Source: Paractinoplanes pyxinae
GTDB taxonomy: Bacteria > Actinomycetota > Actinomycetes > Mycobacteriales > Micromonosporaceae
Direction: 5' to 3'
Assembly: GCF_026626335.1 (NCBI RefSeq)
Contig: NZ_JAPNTZ010000020.1
Location: 124,001-188,000, forward strand
DNA: 64,000 bases
The first letter of the stretch is position 1; every line of letters starts with the position of its first letter. The translations under genes were made by a program, and so were the position numbers. The notes below the pieces were generated by a model. It saw only the letters and a program-made list of their open reading frames with translations, had not been told where the DNA came from and ran no database searches. Positions 38,655-47,805 of the stretch are shown here, in pieces.

Positions 38655-39626
38655 ATGAGTGGGATCTGCTGCGGGAACTGCCTTCGACCGTTGCCCCGCG
38701 GCCGGGCCGGCGGTCTGCGCGGACCGGACATCGCCTGGCACTTCAGCTGCCGGGCCTGCGCCGATCTCGTCGACGAGAGCATGGAGATCGTCGACCTGCC
38801 CGGCGACACCGACGTGGCGATCGAGTTCCACCGCTGCCGGCGCTGCGCTCGGGTGCGGGCTTGCGCGCGCGGCTGGCGCACCCGCTGCCACGTCTGCCCG
38901 GACGAACGTACCGACATGCTCCACCTGGGTCGTGGGGCGTCTCTGCTTGTCGACGGATTCGCCCCGGCGGCCGATCGCCGCGCGTTCGCCGAGTTTCGCG
39001 CTGGTCTGGCCCGCCCATCGAATCTGTTCGGCGATGCGGCGGCGTTCCTGAACAGCCGCGCGGTGGAGGACGAGGCGCGGTTGTACCGGCGGGATGGATG
39101 GACGCTGCACGCGATGGACCTCTACGGGATGCCGTGGGGTTCCGGGCGGCAGGAGTCGCGGTCGCACGGCACGTGGGGCACTCATGATGAGTGCGGCACA
39201 CTGCAGAAGCTCAGGCCGCGGGAGCGCCGGCTCGAATGTGTCACCTGCCCGCCGCCGCCGGGGTCGCGTAGCGCGCGGGCCCGTCGTGACGACCCCTATC
39301 TGCTCTATCTTGTGGAGCACGGCCGGCTTCTCAAGTTCGGCGTCGGTGACGACCGGCGGGTTCGGGCGCACCTGCGCGGCGGGGCCAGTGTCGTGAAGGT
39401 CTTGCGGGCTCGGTTCTTCGACGTGTGCCAGGCCGAGCTCGACCTCAAGCGTTTCCACCGGGATGCCGGGCACCTCGTCAGTCCCTTGTCGGGCGCGCCG
39501 GTCACCTTTGGCACGGGGACGGAAGTCGTCTCGAAGGACGTACGGGTGGACCTGGAGGCGGCTCTGCGCGTGCGGAGCGAGGATGTCACCGAGCGGTTCC
39601 GGGAACGGTCGTTGCTCGGGGTTTGA
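38655..39626 (+). CDS. Cys-rich protein with GIY-YIG/T5orf172-like domain
   Basis: A 323-aa protein. The first 200 residues carry Cys clusters (C6/C9, C32/C35, C61/C64, C78/C81, C180, C195/C198) that look like several zinc ribbons. The C-terminal region (about 213-300) reads YLLYLVEHGRLLKFGVG, then RRVRAHL and Glu261, the order of residues in GIY-YIG/T5orf172 nuclease-like domains. The ATG at 38655 follows GGAAGG. No neighbour explains it. DNA cleavage or DNA/RNA binding is an inference from the pattern. Confidence 0.72.
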   Translation: MSGICCGNCLRPLPRGRAGGLRGPDIAWHFSCRACADLVDESMEIVDLPGDTDVAIEFHRCRRCARVRACARGWRTRCHVCPDERTDMLHLGRGASLLVDGFAPAADRRAFAEFRAGLARPSNLFGDAAAFLNSRAVEDEARLYRRDGWTLHAMDLYGMPWGSGRQESRSHGTWGTHDECGTLQKLRPRERRLECVTCPPPPGSRSARARRDDPYLLYLVEHGRLLKFGVGDDRRVRAHLRGGASVVKVLRARFFDVCQAELDLKRFHRDAGHLVSPLSGAPVTFGTGTEVVSKDVRVDLEAALRVRSEDVTERFRERSLLGV

Positions 39627-39632
39627 CGGGTG

Positions 39633-40115
39633 CTATTTCGTTGCGGTCACTGTGGTTGCGGTGACTGTGCCGTCGGCGGCTGTGGTGCCCTGGATCGTGA
39701 CTGATTGGCCGGCTTTGACGTCGGTGAGCTTGCTCTTCGACGCGGTGGAGACGGTTGTCTTTCCGTCGGTCTTGACCGTTACCACTGAGCCGTCGGAAGT
39801 CTCGATGTAAATCGTGGTGCCGTTGACCAGCTTGACCTTTCCGGTCGTGGCGGCTGCGGGTTGACTGCTGGCGGGGAGGCCGTAGCCGGCCCTGTTCTGG
39901 CCGCCGAAGTTGGCCCCCGGGCGGGCTGTGGACGTGTCCGGCGTACCCCAATTCTCTTGGGCTTGGAGGCCGCCCACGAAACCGCCGACCAGCAGGGTGA
40001 TCGCGGCCAGGACCACAGTCCCCCGGTTCCACCAGCGGCGGGGAGCAGCCTTCGCCAGTTCGGCGGCCAGGCTGGTGTCGAGCACGGCGGTGTCGTCAGT
40101 CACGGGGGTCCTCAC
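39633..40115 (-). CDS. DUF5666-like membrane-anchored protein
   Basis: A 160-aa protein: cytoplasmic N-terminus, one membrane span (VVLAAITLLVGGFVGGL, about 38-54), then an external domain. The domain begins VKLVNGTTIYIETSDGSVVT and has the threonine-rich beta pattern of DUF5666. The GTG at 40115 overlaps the permease stop (GTGA), so it is the last gene of the exporter operon. DUF5666 proteins commonly accompany MacB-type transporters. Function unknown. Confidence 0.8.
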   Translation of the reverse strand: MRTPVTDDTAVLDTSLAAELAKAAPRRWWNRGTVVLAAITLLVGGFVGGLQAQENWGTPDTSTARPGANFGGQNRAGYGLPASSQPAAATTGKVKLVNGTTIYIETSDGSVVTVKTDGKTTVSTASKSKLTDVKAGQSVTIQGTTAADGTVTATTVTATK

Positions 40116-41287
40116 TCGTAGCGGAGGGCGTCGATGGGGCGTAGGCGAGCGGCCCGGGCGGCGGGGAGGCCGCCGAAGAACAGGCCGATCGCGACGGAGA
40201 CGCCGAGGGCCAGGCCGACCGAGCTGGGCACGATCACCGGGTGGACGCCGGCGATCTCGAAGCGGCTGCCGATCAGGGCGGCCGCGACGCCGAGCAGGCC
40301 GCCGATGACGCTGAGCAGGGTGGCCTCGATCAGGAACTGGGTCAGGACCGTGCGGCGGGGTGCGCCGAGCGCCTTGCGGATGCCGATCTCGCGGGTTCGT
40401 TCGGTCACCGTGACCAGCATGATGTTGGTGATGCCGATGCCGCCGACGAGCAGGCTGATCGCGGCCACCGCGCCGAGCAGGGTGGTGAACGTGTCGGCGG
40501 TCTCGGTCTGCGTCTCCAGCAGCTGGGAGGCGTTCTGGATCCGGTAGTCGGATTCGGTGGCCCCATGCGAGGTGAGCACCGTCGACACCTGCGACTCCAC
40601 GGCGTCGACGAGCGAAGGCGATGACGCCTCGACGAGGATCGAGGTGAGCGGACCGTATCCGGTGAGCACCTGCCGCACGGCGGTCAGCGGGGCCACGGCG
40701 GTGTCGTTGGCGTCCTGGAAACCGGTCGAGCTCTTCGCGTCGAGCACGCCGACCACGGTGAACAGCGCTCCCCCGACGGTGACCTGCCGGTCGATCGGGT
40801 CGGCGCCGGGGAACAGCTCCTCGGCCACAGTCGAGCCGATCACCACGACGCGCCGGCCCTGCGCCTCGTCGTCGGCGGTGAACGCGGCGCCCCGGCCGAC
40901 CGGGGTGTTCGACGCGGTGAACCACCCGGGAGTCGTACCCACGAAGCTGTTGACCTCGTGGTCGGAGCCCTCGTAGGTGACCGTGGCCGACGCGCTGACC
41001 ACCGGCGACACCGACTTCACGTCGGGCGCGAGCACCGGGTCGACCAGGGCGTCGGCCATCGGCTTGGTCAGTGTGGAACTGTTCCGGCTGGTGCTCATGA
41101 CGGTGATCGTGTTAGTGCCCAGCGCCTCGATCCGGTCGCTGATCGCCTGGGCCGAGCCGTTGCCCACCGCGACCAGCAGGATCACCGCGGCCACGCCGAT
41201 CAGGATGCCGAGCATGGTCAGCGACGAGCGCAGCTTGTTGGCCGACAGCCCGCGCAGCGCGAACCGGACGACCTCGCCGAAGCTCAT
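40112..41287 (-). CDS. MacB/FtsX-type ABC transporter permease
   Basis: A 391-aa permease with one N-terminal membrane span, a long extracytoplasmic MacB core (residues about 45-250) and three C-terminal spans. The family motif GIRKALGAPRRTVLTQFLIE before the last two spans is clear. It overlaps the ATPase gene by 4 bases (ATGA). With the ATPase and adaptor it forms an MacAB-like tripartite exporter or mechanotransmission pump. In a monoderm-type actinobacterium no TolC is expected. Cargo unknown. Confidence 0.92.
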   Translation of the reverse strand: MSFGEVVRFALRGLSANKLRSSLTMLGILIGVAAVILLVAVGNGSAQAISDRIEALGTNTITVMSTSRNSSTLTKPMADALVDPVLAPDVKSVSPVVSASATVTYEGSDHEVNSFVGTTPGWFTASNTPVGRGAAFTADDEAQGRRVVVIGSTVAEELFPGADPIDRQVTVGGALFTVVGVLDAKSSTGFQDANDTAVAPLTAVRQVLTGYGPLTSILVEASSPSLVDAVESQVSTVLTSHGATESDYRIQNASQLLETQTETADTFTTLLGAVAAISLLVGGIGITNIMLVTVTERTREIGIRKALGAPRRTVLTQFLIEATLLSVIGGLLGVAAALIGSRFEIAGVHPVIVPSSVGLALGVSVAIGLFFGGLPAARAARLRPIDALRYE

Positions 41288-41982
41288 GCGAACACCGGGG
41301 CCTGGCGGACGTCGTGCACGATCTGCCCGTCGACCAGCCGGATCAGCCGCTTGGCGCGGGCGCCGACCTCCGGTTCGTGGGTGATGATCACGATGGTGCG
41401 GCCGGCCGCGTTGAGCTGGTCGAAGACGGTCAGCACGTCCTCGGTGGAGCGGGTGTCCAGGTTGCCGGTGGGCTCGTCGGCCAGCAGCAGCGCCGGCTCG
41501 GTGACCAGCGCGCGGGCCACGGCCACGCGTTGCTGCTGGCCGCCGGAGAGCTGGTTCGGCTCGTGCCGGGCCCGCTCCGCGAGCCCGACGACGTCGAGAG
41601 CGGCGAGGGCTCGGCGCCGACGTTGCCTGGGCTTGATTCCCGCGTACGCGAGAGGAAGCTCCACATTGGCCAGTGCACTGGTCCGCGGGATGAGATTGAA
41701 CGCCTGGAAGATGAAGCCGATCAGCCGGTTCCGGGCCAGGGCGAGCTGCCGGTCGGCGAGGCGGCTGACGTCCACCCCGTCGAGCCGGTACGTGCCCGAG
41801 GTCGGCACGTCGAGCGCCCCGAGGATGTTCATCAGCGTCGACTTGCCGGAGCCGGACGAGCCCATGATCGCCACGTAGTCGCCCCGCTCCACGGTCAGCG
41901 ACACGCCCCGCAACGCGTGCACGGTTGCTTCGCCTTCGCCGTACGTCTTGGTCAGATCACGCACGTCCAGGACCGGGCTCAT
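41284..41982 (-). CDS. MacB-type ABC transporter ATP-binding protein
   Basis: A 232-aa ATPase. Walker A is GSSGSGKS (41-48), the signature is LSGGQQQRVAVARAL, Walker B is LLLADEP and the H-loop is VIITHEP. This is the LolD/MacB subgroup, which works mechanically with FtsX-like permeases. Overlaps of 4 bases on both sides bind it to the adaptor and the permease in one operon. Confidence 0.93.
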   Translation of the reverse strand: MSPVLDVRDLTKTYGEGEATVHALRGVSLTVERGDYVAIMGSSGSGKSTLMNILGALDVPTSGTYRLDGVDVSRLADRQLALARNRLIGFIFQAFNLIPRTSALANVELPLAYAGIKPRQRRRRALAALDVVGLAERARHEPNQLSGGQQQRVAVARALVTEPALLLADEPTGNLDTRSTEDVLTVFDQLNAAGRTIVIITHEPEVGARAKRLIRLVDGQIVHDVRQAPVFA

Positions 41983-43130
41983 CGCGGACCACCGCCGCCG
42001 CCCGGGAAGCCGCCGCCCTGGAAGCCGCCTCCTCCGGGGAAGCCGCCTCGGTTGTTGGTCTGCCCGGTGTTCGTCGCGGTCGCTCGCAGCACGACCCGGT
42101 CGCCCGCCTGCAGGCCCGAGGTGATCTGGGTGGCGCTGTCGCCCTCGAGCCCGATCTCGACCGGCCGCACCTCTTCGGCCGCGCCGTTCAGCACCGTCAC
42201 CGAGTGCCGGTCGCCGACCGTGGTGATCGCGGCCGAGCTGACCATCAAGGTGTCGGCGACGCTGCCGGTGGTGACGGCGACGCTCACCGTCTGGCCGGCC
42301 TTGGCGCCGGTCGGCAGCTTGTCGAGGGAGAGCGCTACGCCGTACGTGACTACGTCGTTGGCCGTCGTCGCGGAGGGGTCGATGGCGGTGACTTTGCCCG
42401 TGGCCGAGGTGCCGTTGAGCGCGTTCCAGGTGATGGTGGCCGCCTGCTTCTCTTTGAGCTTGGTCGCGTCGGCCTCGGCGAAGTCGGCGGTGACCTGCAT
42501 CTTGGTCAGGTCTTGGATCTCCACAAAGCCCTCTTCGGAGGAGGCGGTGCTGCTGCTGCCGCTCTGACTGGCCTGACTGCCGCCGCCGGATTCCGAGGAA
42601 CTGCCGAGCGTGCCGTTGACGGCGGTGACCGTGCCGGCCATCGGCGCCTTGAGGACGGTGCCGGCGACGGCCGCCTCAGCCTCGTCGACGGCCAGCTGGG
42701 CCTTCTCGACCTCGTTCTCGGCTGTCGACGTGTCGGCATCGGCGTCCTCGGCCCGGTCGACGGCGTCGCGAGCCGCGTCCAGGTTGGCGCCGGCCGCGTC
42801 GAGGGAGCGCTGCGCCTCGGCCGGATCGACCTTGGCGAGCACCTGCCCCTTCACCACCTTCTGACCGACCCGTACGGAAATCGAAGTGACCGTCCCGCCC
42901 GTCACGAAGCTGGCCGTGGCCGTGCTCGAGCTCTCGACCGTCCCGTCCGCGGTCACGGTCTTGGTGACGGTGCCCTGCTGGACGGCGACCGTACGGGTGG
43001 AGGCGGCCGCGGCCGGGGTGTCGTCGCCGGTCAGGGTCCGGTAGGCCCAGAAACCTCCGGCCAGCAGGACGACGCCGAGGGCGGTGTTGACCGCCACCGC
43101 GGGACGTCGCAGGGTGAGGCGCGCAGGCAT
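41979..43130 (-). CDS. HlyD/MacA-type efflux adaptor
   Basis: A 383-aa membrane-anchored adaptor: N-terminal span (AVAVNTALGVVLLAGGFWAY), lipoyl/barrel-sandwich halves around TVTSISVRVGQKVVKGQVLA and VLKAPMAGTVTAVNG, a short coiled-coil hairpin rich in Asp/Ala/Glu, and a Gly-rich tail (GGFPGGGGFQGGGFPGGGGG). It links the MacB permease to outer factors. ATG 43130 is chosen; GTG 43139 three codons upstream is equally possible, and neither has a strong ribosome binding site. Followed by the ATPase with 4-base overlap. Confidence 0.9.
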   Translation of the reverse strand: MPARLTLRRPAVAVNTALGVVLLAGGFWAYRTLTGDDTPAAAASTRTVAVQQGTVTKTVTADGTVESSSTATASFVTGGTVTSISVRVGQKVVKGQVLAKVDPAEAQRSLDAAGANLDAARDAVDRAEDADADTSTAENEVEKAQLAVDEAEAAVAGTVLKAPMAGTVTAVNGTLGSSSESGGGSQASQSGSSSTASSEEGFVEIQDLTKMQVTADFAEADATKLKEKQAATITWNALNGTSATGKVTAIDPSATTANDVVTYGVALSLDKLPTGAKAGQTVSVAVTTGSVADTLMVSSAAITTVGDRHSVTVLNGAAEEVRPVEIGLEGDSATQITSGLQAGDRVVLRATATNTGQTNNRGGFPGGGGFQGGGFPGGGGGPR

Positions 43131-43187
43131 GCCGGACACTGTGGCGGCCGGGGCTCGGAGGAGCTTCGGGGCAACCTCGGAACCAGC

Positions 43188-44693
43188 TCAGAGCGCGACC
43201 GGCAGCACCACCCGGAAAGTCGCTCCGCTGCCCGTGGCCGGGTCGAGCTCGATCCACCCGCCGTGGCCCTGCACGAGCGCGGCGGCGATGGACAGCCCCA
43301 GCCCGGAACCGCCGCCCTTGCCGCGGAACCGGCTGGAATCGGCGCGGTAGAGCCGTTCGAAGACCCGCGGGGCGTGCTCGGCGGCGATCCCGGGACCGTC
43401 GTCGCTCACCTCGAGCACGGCCACCTCGCCCCCGGCGGCGACGGACACCGGCCCCGAGACGACACTGCCCGGGTTCGGCGACCGGGCGGGCAGCACTCCC
43501 ACGCGTACGGTGACCCGGGCGTTCTTCGGCGTGTGCTGGAGCGCGTTCGCCACCAGGTTCGTCGCGACCTGCCGCAACGCGTGCGCGTCGCCCAGCACGG
43601 TGGCCGGTTCGAACGTCTCCTCGTCGTCGCGCAGACCGGCCAACCGCACGATGCGCTCGGGGGCGCGGGCGTGCGCGTCGCTGATGGTGTCGGCCGCGAT
43701 CTCGAGCAGGTCGACCGGGCCGCGGGCCAGCGGGCGCTGCTGGTCGAGCCGGGCCAGCATCAGCATGTCCTCGACCAGCACGCTCATCCGGCCCGCCTCC
43801 GACTCGATGCGGTCGAGCGCCGGGCCGGGCGTGACCCCACCCCGCCGGTACAGCTCGGCGAAGCCGCGGATGGAGGTCAGCGGCGTACGCAGCTCGTGCG
43901 AGGCATCGGCCAGGAACTGACGCATCCTGCGCTCGGACGCCGTACGGGCCCCGACCTCGGCCTCGATGCGCCCGAGCATCGAGTTGAGCGCCAGCCCCAG
44001 CCGGCCCGGCTCCGTGTGCGGGTCGGTGTCGGCCACCCGGCCGCTCAGGTTGCCCGCTGAGATGTCCGTGGCCAGGCGTTCCATCGCGTTCAACGGGCGC
44101 AGACCGAGCCGTACGACCGAAGCCGCGCCCAGACCGAGCAGGCCCAGCACCAGCACGCTCACGCCCAGGTCGATCAGCAGCAGCTGGTCGGTCGTCTGGT
44201 CCACCTCGGCCAGCGACACCCCGGCCACCGTGAAACCGTCGTCGGCCGTGTTGGCGACCGCGATCATGCGCCACTGCGCGCTGCCGTCACTCGCCTCGAC
44301 CGTGTACGGCTCACCGGTCACCACGTCGTCCGACACCGGGATCGGCGGGCGCCCGAGATCGGCCGACGAGCTCAGCCCCGGAATCAGCGTCCCGTCCCTC
44401 TCGCACCGGTAGATGACCTGGTCCGGGCCGACCTTCTTCAACGGGTTGGAGTCGTCGGGATGGGCGTAGTGGGAGTAGCGGAGGCCATTGGCCTCCCGCG
44501 AGACCGTGTATTCCGGCGGCGGCTTGGACAGCATCCGGGACATGCCGCGCAGCTGGTCGTCGATGCGGTCGCCCAGGTAGGAGCGGATCAGCAGCAGCCC
44601 GGCGACGTTGGCCGAGATCAGCGCGACCGCGGCGAGCACGCCCACCACGAGCACGAGGCGGGCGCGCAGGGTCCAGTGGTTCCAGCGGCGCAT
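43188..44693 (-). CDS. Sensor histidine kinase
   Basis: A 501-aa kinase: span about 12-36, extracytoplasmic sensor about 37-168, second span about 170-192, HAMP linker (RPLNAMERLATDISAGNLSGR), H-box DASHELRTPLTSIRG with His266, N-box NLVANALQHTP, G-boxes DDGPGIA and GGGSGLGLSI. A complete transmitter. It starts 1 base after the response-regulator stop, and the adaptor gene follows 57 bases downstream. It probably controls the exporter operon in response to an envelope signal. Confidence 0.93.
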   Translation of the reverse strand: MRRWNHWTLRARLVLVVGVLAAVALISANVAGLLLIRSYLGDRIDDQLRGMSRMLSKPPPEYTVSREANGLRYSHYAHPDDSNPLKKVGPDQVIYRCERDGTLIPGLSSSADLGRPPIPVSDDVVTGEPYTVEASDGSAQWRMIAVANTADDGFTVAGVSLAEVDQTTDQLLLIDLGVSVLVLGLLGLGAASVVRLGLRPLNAMERLATDISAGNLSGRVADTDPHTEPGRLGLALNSMLGRIEAEVGARTASERRMRQFLADASHELRTPLTSIRGFAELYRRGGVTPGPALDRIESEAGRMSVLVEDMLMLARLDQQRPLARGPVDLLEIAADTISDAHARAPERIVRLAGLRDDEETFEPATVLGDAHALRQVATNLVANALQHTPKNARVTVRVGVLPARSPNPGSVVSGPVSVAAGGEVAVLEVSDDGPGIAAEHAPRVFERLYRADSSRFRGKGGGSGLGLSIAAALVQGHGGWIELDPATGSGATFRVVLPVAL

Positions 44694-44694
44694 C

Positions 44695-45411
44695 TCAGTC
44701 CTCGCCGCGGGGCAGCCGCAGCGAGTACCCGACGCCGCGGACGGTGTGGATCAGCGGCGGGTCCAGCTTGTCGATCTTGCGGCGCAGGTAGTAGACGTAC
44801 GACTCGACGATCCGCCCGTCGCCGCCGAAGTCGTACTTCCACACCCGGTCCAGAATCTGCGCCTTGCTGACCACCCGGCCGGCGTTGGTGAGCAGGTATT
44901 TGAGCAGGTTGAACTCGGTCGGCGAGAGGTCGATGACGCGGCCCGAGCGGCGCACCTCGTGCGCGTCCTCGTCCATCTCGAGGTCGGCGTAGCGCAGCAC
45001 CCCGGCCGCCTCCGGCGCGTCCAGGCCGGGCTGGGTGCGGCGCAGGATCGCCCGGATCCGCAGCACCACCTCTTCCAGGCTGAACGGCTTGGTGACGTAG
45101 TCGTCGGCGCCCGCGGACAGGCCGGAGAGCCGGTCTTCCAGGGCGTCGCGCGCGGACAGGAACAGCACGGGCACGCGGGAGCCGGAGGCCCGCAGCCGCT
45201 TGGCCACGTCGAAGCCGTCCAGGTCGGGCAGCATGACGTCGAGCACGATCAGGTCGGGCTCGAACTCGGCCGCAGCGAGCAGGGCGCGATGGCCGGAATC
45301 GGCCACGCGAACGTCGAACTCGACGAGACGCAGGGTGGCGCTGAGCAGCGCGCAGATATTCGGCTCGTCGTCGACGACCAGCACCTTGGCGGTACGAGTT
45401 TCGGTCAGCAC
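44695..45411 (-). CDS. OmpR/PhoB family response regulator
   Basis: A 238-aa regulator. Receiver domain with acidic pair Asp14/Asp15, phospho-acceptor Asp58 and Lys108, then a winged-helix output domain ending IDKLDPPLIHTVRGVGYSLR. The start codon is GTG. It is placed between a second adaptor and its cognate kinase, on the same strand with short gaps. Expected to bind upstream of the operon. Confidence 0.93.
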   Translation of the reverse strand: MLTETRTAKVLVVDDEPNICALLSATLRLVEFDVRVADSGHRALLAAAEFEPDLIVLDVMLPDLDGFDVAKRLRASGSRVPVLFLSARDALEDRLSGLSAGADDYVTKPFSLEEVVLRIRAILRRTQPGLDAPEAAGVLRYADLEMDEDAHEVRRSGRVIDLSPTEFNLLKYLLTNAGRVVSKAQILDRVWKYDFGGDGRIVESYVYYLRRKIDKLDPPLIHTVRGVGYSLRLPRGED

Positions 45412-45481
45412 GCCGAAGAACTATCAACGCCGCCTAGGAATTGCCTATGAAGTTGCGAGGAGTCAGCTGTATCACTGCCCC

Positions 45482-46840
45482 TCACCAGGATCGGACGACC
45501 TCGTCACCCTCCCGCAGACCGCCGGTGATCTCGGTGTACTGGTCCCCGCGCAGGCCGATCTTCACTTTCACCTGTACGTCGTTCCGGCGCACGACCCCGT
45601 CGGCGCCGGCCACGTCATGGACGGCCGAACTGGGCACGCGCAGCACCTCATCCTTAGCGCCGGTGGTGACCCGGACCGAGGCGCTCTGGCCGACCAGCAG
45701 CTCCTCGGGCTTCCTGTCGAACGCGAGCAGAACGCCGTACCGGACCATTGTGCCGTCGCTGGTGCCGACAGGATCGACCTGAACGACGGTGGCCGCCAGT
45801 TGCCGATCGCCCAGGGTGGCCACGGCCTTCTGCCGTACGGCGAGCCGGTCCGCATCGGCCTCGGGGAACTGGGCGCTGACCTGCATGTCGTAGATGTCGG
45901 CCAGCGTTATGAAGCTGTTACCAACGCCGACCTGGCTGCCGACCTTGCCGCCGACGGTGAGGACGCGACCCGCGATCGGCGCCTTGATGGTCGCCCCGGC
46001 CAGGGCGTCCTCAGCGTTCTCAAGCGTGGTGCGAGCCTGGGTGACCCGCTGCTCAGCACTGAGAATCGCGTCGCCGCCGCTACCACCCCGCTCACCCTGC
46101 TGCCCGCCGTTAGCGGTGCAGCTCGGGTTGTTGTCGTCGGCGCCGGTCCGCCCGCTTTCTCCGCCCGGCGCGGCCGTCTTTGTCGGGACCGCATGGTTCG
46201 TCGGGGCGGCCGTCCTTGTCGGCGCCGCTGTCTTCGTGGGCGTAGCTGTTCTGGTGGGCGCTGCCGTCTTGGTTGGCGCGGCTGTCTTGGTAGGCGCGGC
46301 TGTCTTGGTAGGCGCGGCTGTCTTGGTAGGCGCGGCTGTCTCGGTGGGCGCGGCCGTCTTCGTCAGAGCTGCGATGGGCGAGGCCGTCGTTGCAGCCGCC
46401 GCGAGCACATCCGAGCCGCAACTCGTGCCGGCTCCGGCCGACGGGCTCGCGGCCGCAGCGTCCTGAGCCTCGTCCAGAGCGTCTTCCGCATCGTCCAAGG
46501 CATCCTGGGCGTCATCCACAGCCTTGGCCGCATCAGTGTCGTCAACCGCCGCCAGCACCTGCCCGGCCGTAACCACGCTGCCAGCCCGCACGGCGACGCT
46601 CTCCACGGTCCCCGCCACCGAGAACCCGAGGCTGCGAGTCTGCGCCGGCTGCACAGTGCCCGTGGTGGCCACCTCAGTAGTCACCGCACCCTTGTCCACA
46701 GCCACCGTCTCCACGGCATCCGGTTTCTCCCCGGCGTCCGCAGTCAACGCCCGCACCACCCCGAACACCACCAGCGCGAGCACGACCACCACCGCCGCAC
46801 CCCAGATCCAGCGCCGCCGCCCGGCCAGTGCTTCACCCAT
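45482..46840 (-). CDS. HlyD-type efflux adaptor with Thr/Pro hexapeptide repeats
   Basis: A 452-aa adaptor: N-terminal span (about 11-31), lipoyl half TVESVAVRAGSVVTAGQVLA, first coiled-coil arm (102-130, repeated Asp/Ala), then an unusual low-complexity insert at 160-225 made of eleven TKTAAP-type units, the second arm and the second lipoyl half ATIKAPIAGRVLTVGG. Cys141 and Cys241 bracket the insert. It is the first gene of a seven-gene operon. It lacks its own ATPase/permease next to it, so it may share those at 40-42 kb. Confidence 0.88.
   Translation of the reverse strand: MGEALAGRRRWIWGAAVVVVLALVVFGVVRALTADAGEKPDAVETVAVDKGAVTTEVATTGTVQPAQTRSLGFSVAGTVESVAVRAGSVVTAGQVLAAVDDTDAAKAVDDAQDALDDAEDALDEAQDAAAASPSAGAGTSCGSDVLAAAATTASPIAALTKTAAPTETAAPTKTAAPTKTAAPTKTAAPTKTAAPTRTATPTKTAAPTRTAAPTNHAVPTKTAAPGGESGRTGADDNNPSCTANGGQQGERGGSGGDAILSAEQRVTQARTTLENAEDALAGATIKAPIAGRVLTVGGKVGSQVGVGNSFITLADIYDMQVSAQFPEADADRLAVRQKAVATLGDRQLAATVVQVDPVGTSDGTMVRYGVLLAFDRKPEELLVGQSASVRVTTGAKDEVLRVPSSAVHDVAGADGVVRRNDVQVKVKIGLRGDQYTEITGGLREGDEVVRSW
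46166..46363 (-). repeat. 18-bp tandem repeat coding for TKTAAP units
   Basis: Eleven 18-bp units (66 residues) in the efflux adaptor gene. Most read TKTAAP, with variants TETAAP, TRTATP, TRTAAP and TNHAVP. Near-identical DNA in the central units suggests recent slippage. The insert lies at the tip of the predicted coiled-coil hairpin. Confidence 0.93.
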
Positions 46841-47805
46841 GGCGCGAAAGCATCCCGCCCGAGCCTCCCCACCGCCTCCATCCCACCTCGAAGTTCCCTA
46901 GGAGCCCACCCCACCGACGGTGACTGCGCGCCCACCTCTGTGCCGCCGCCAACAGACCGGCCGGATCGCCACTGGAGTGAGCCGATCGCCCAGCTCGCCG
47001 GCAGACGGTCGGGCTCACATCGGCAATCCCCCCAGCCGGCAGCACATGAGGTCGACTTAGGCCCGCACCGGCGACTCCGCAGGATAGAAGCAGGCCACGC
47101 CAACAACACCGTTCACGCTAGCAACCACCACTCGGCCAGGCTCGCGCCGGCGATCCCGCAGCCACCCAGCACAGGCGATGCCAACAACACCGTTCAGGCC
47201 AGCCACCAGCAATCGGACCAAGCCCGCGCCGACGACCACGCACACCGGCAGCAAAGGCCGCGCGAGGAATCGTTCCCGCCGGACGACAGCACGAGCCGCG
47301 CCGCAGCGAGCGAGTAGTGCTGTTCAGGCCGACCACCAGCAGGTGGCCCCCAAACGACCCGAGTTCGTGCTGGCGATCCCGCAGACCCGCAGCATGCGCG
47401 GCGCCGCAGTGAGTGCCAACGAGGCGCGGTCGTCAACGGGCAAGCCGGTTCTGTGGCAACCGGACGCTGCGGTACGCGGAGTGCAGGCCCTGTGGACAAC
47501 TCAGCGCACTGAGCTTGACAGCCGCGTAACTTCAACGCCCATCGCCCCGAGGAGGGAGGGGGTTAGGGATGGGTCGGCCTGTTGTTCAAGATCGAAACAG
47601 CCGAGTGAGAAGCGGATTTGTTGCGCGCGGGACCCGGTTCCGGAAGACGTAGCCCGGGTGGACGTCATAGCTCGGGACGGCTTGATCTGGGCGGCACAGG
47701 CTGGGCACAGGTGCTCCGAGCTGATTCCGAGGCTGCGTCGATGTGGCGGCGAGGTGCGACGGCTTGGGTGTGGGGCGTCATCCGCAGCCGAGGGAAGAGG
47801 GCACC
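46841..47805. other. 965-bp intergenic region with direct repeats and a G-quadruplex motif
   Basis: No credible gene was found between the divergent adaptor and lipoprotein genes. GCCAACAACACCGTTCA occurs at 47099 and again at 47180, part of about 80-bp imperfect units; a third partial copy starts near 47320 around GTTCAGGCC. A four-tract motif, GGG-A-GGGGG-TTA-GGG-AT-GGG, lies at 47554-47573 on the plus strand. A TTGACA at 47515 lacks a clear -10 partner. Confidence 0.6.
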
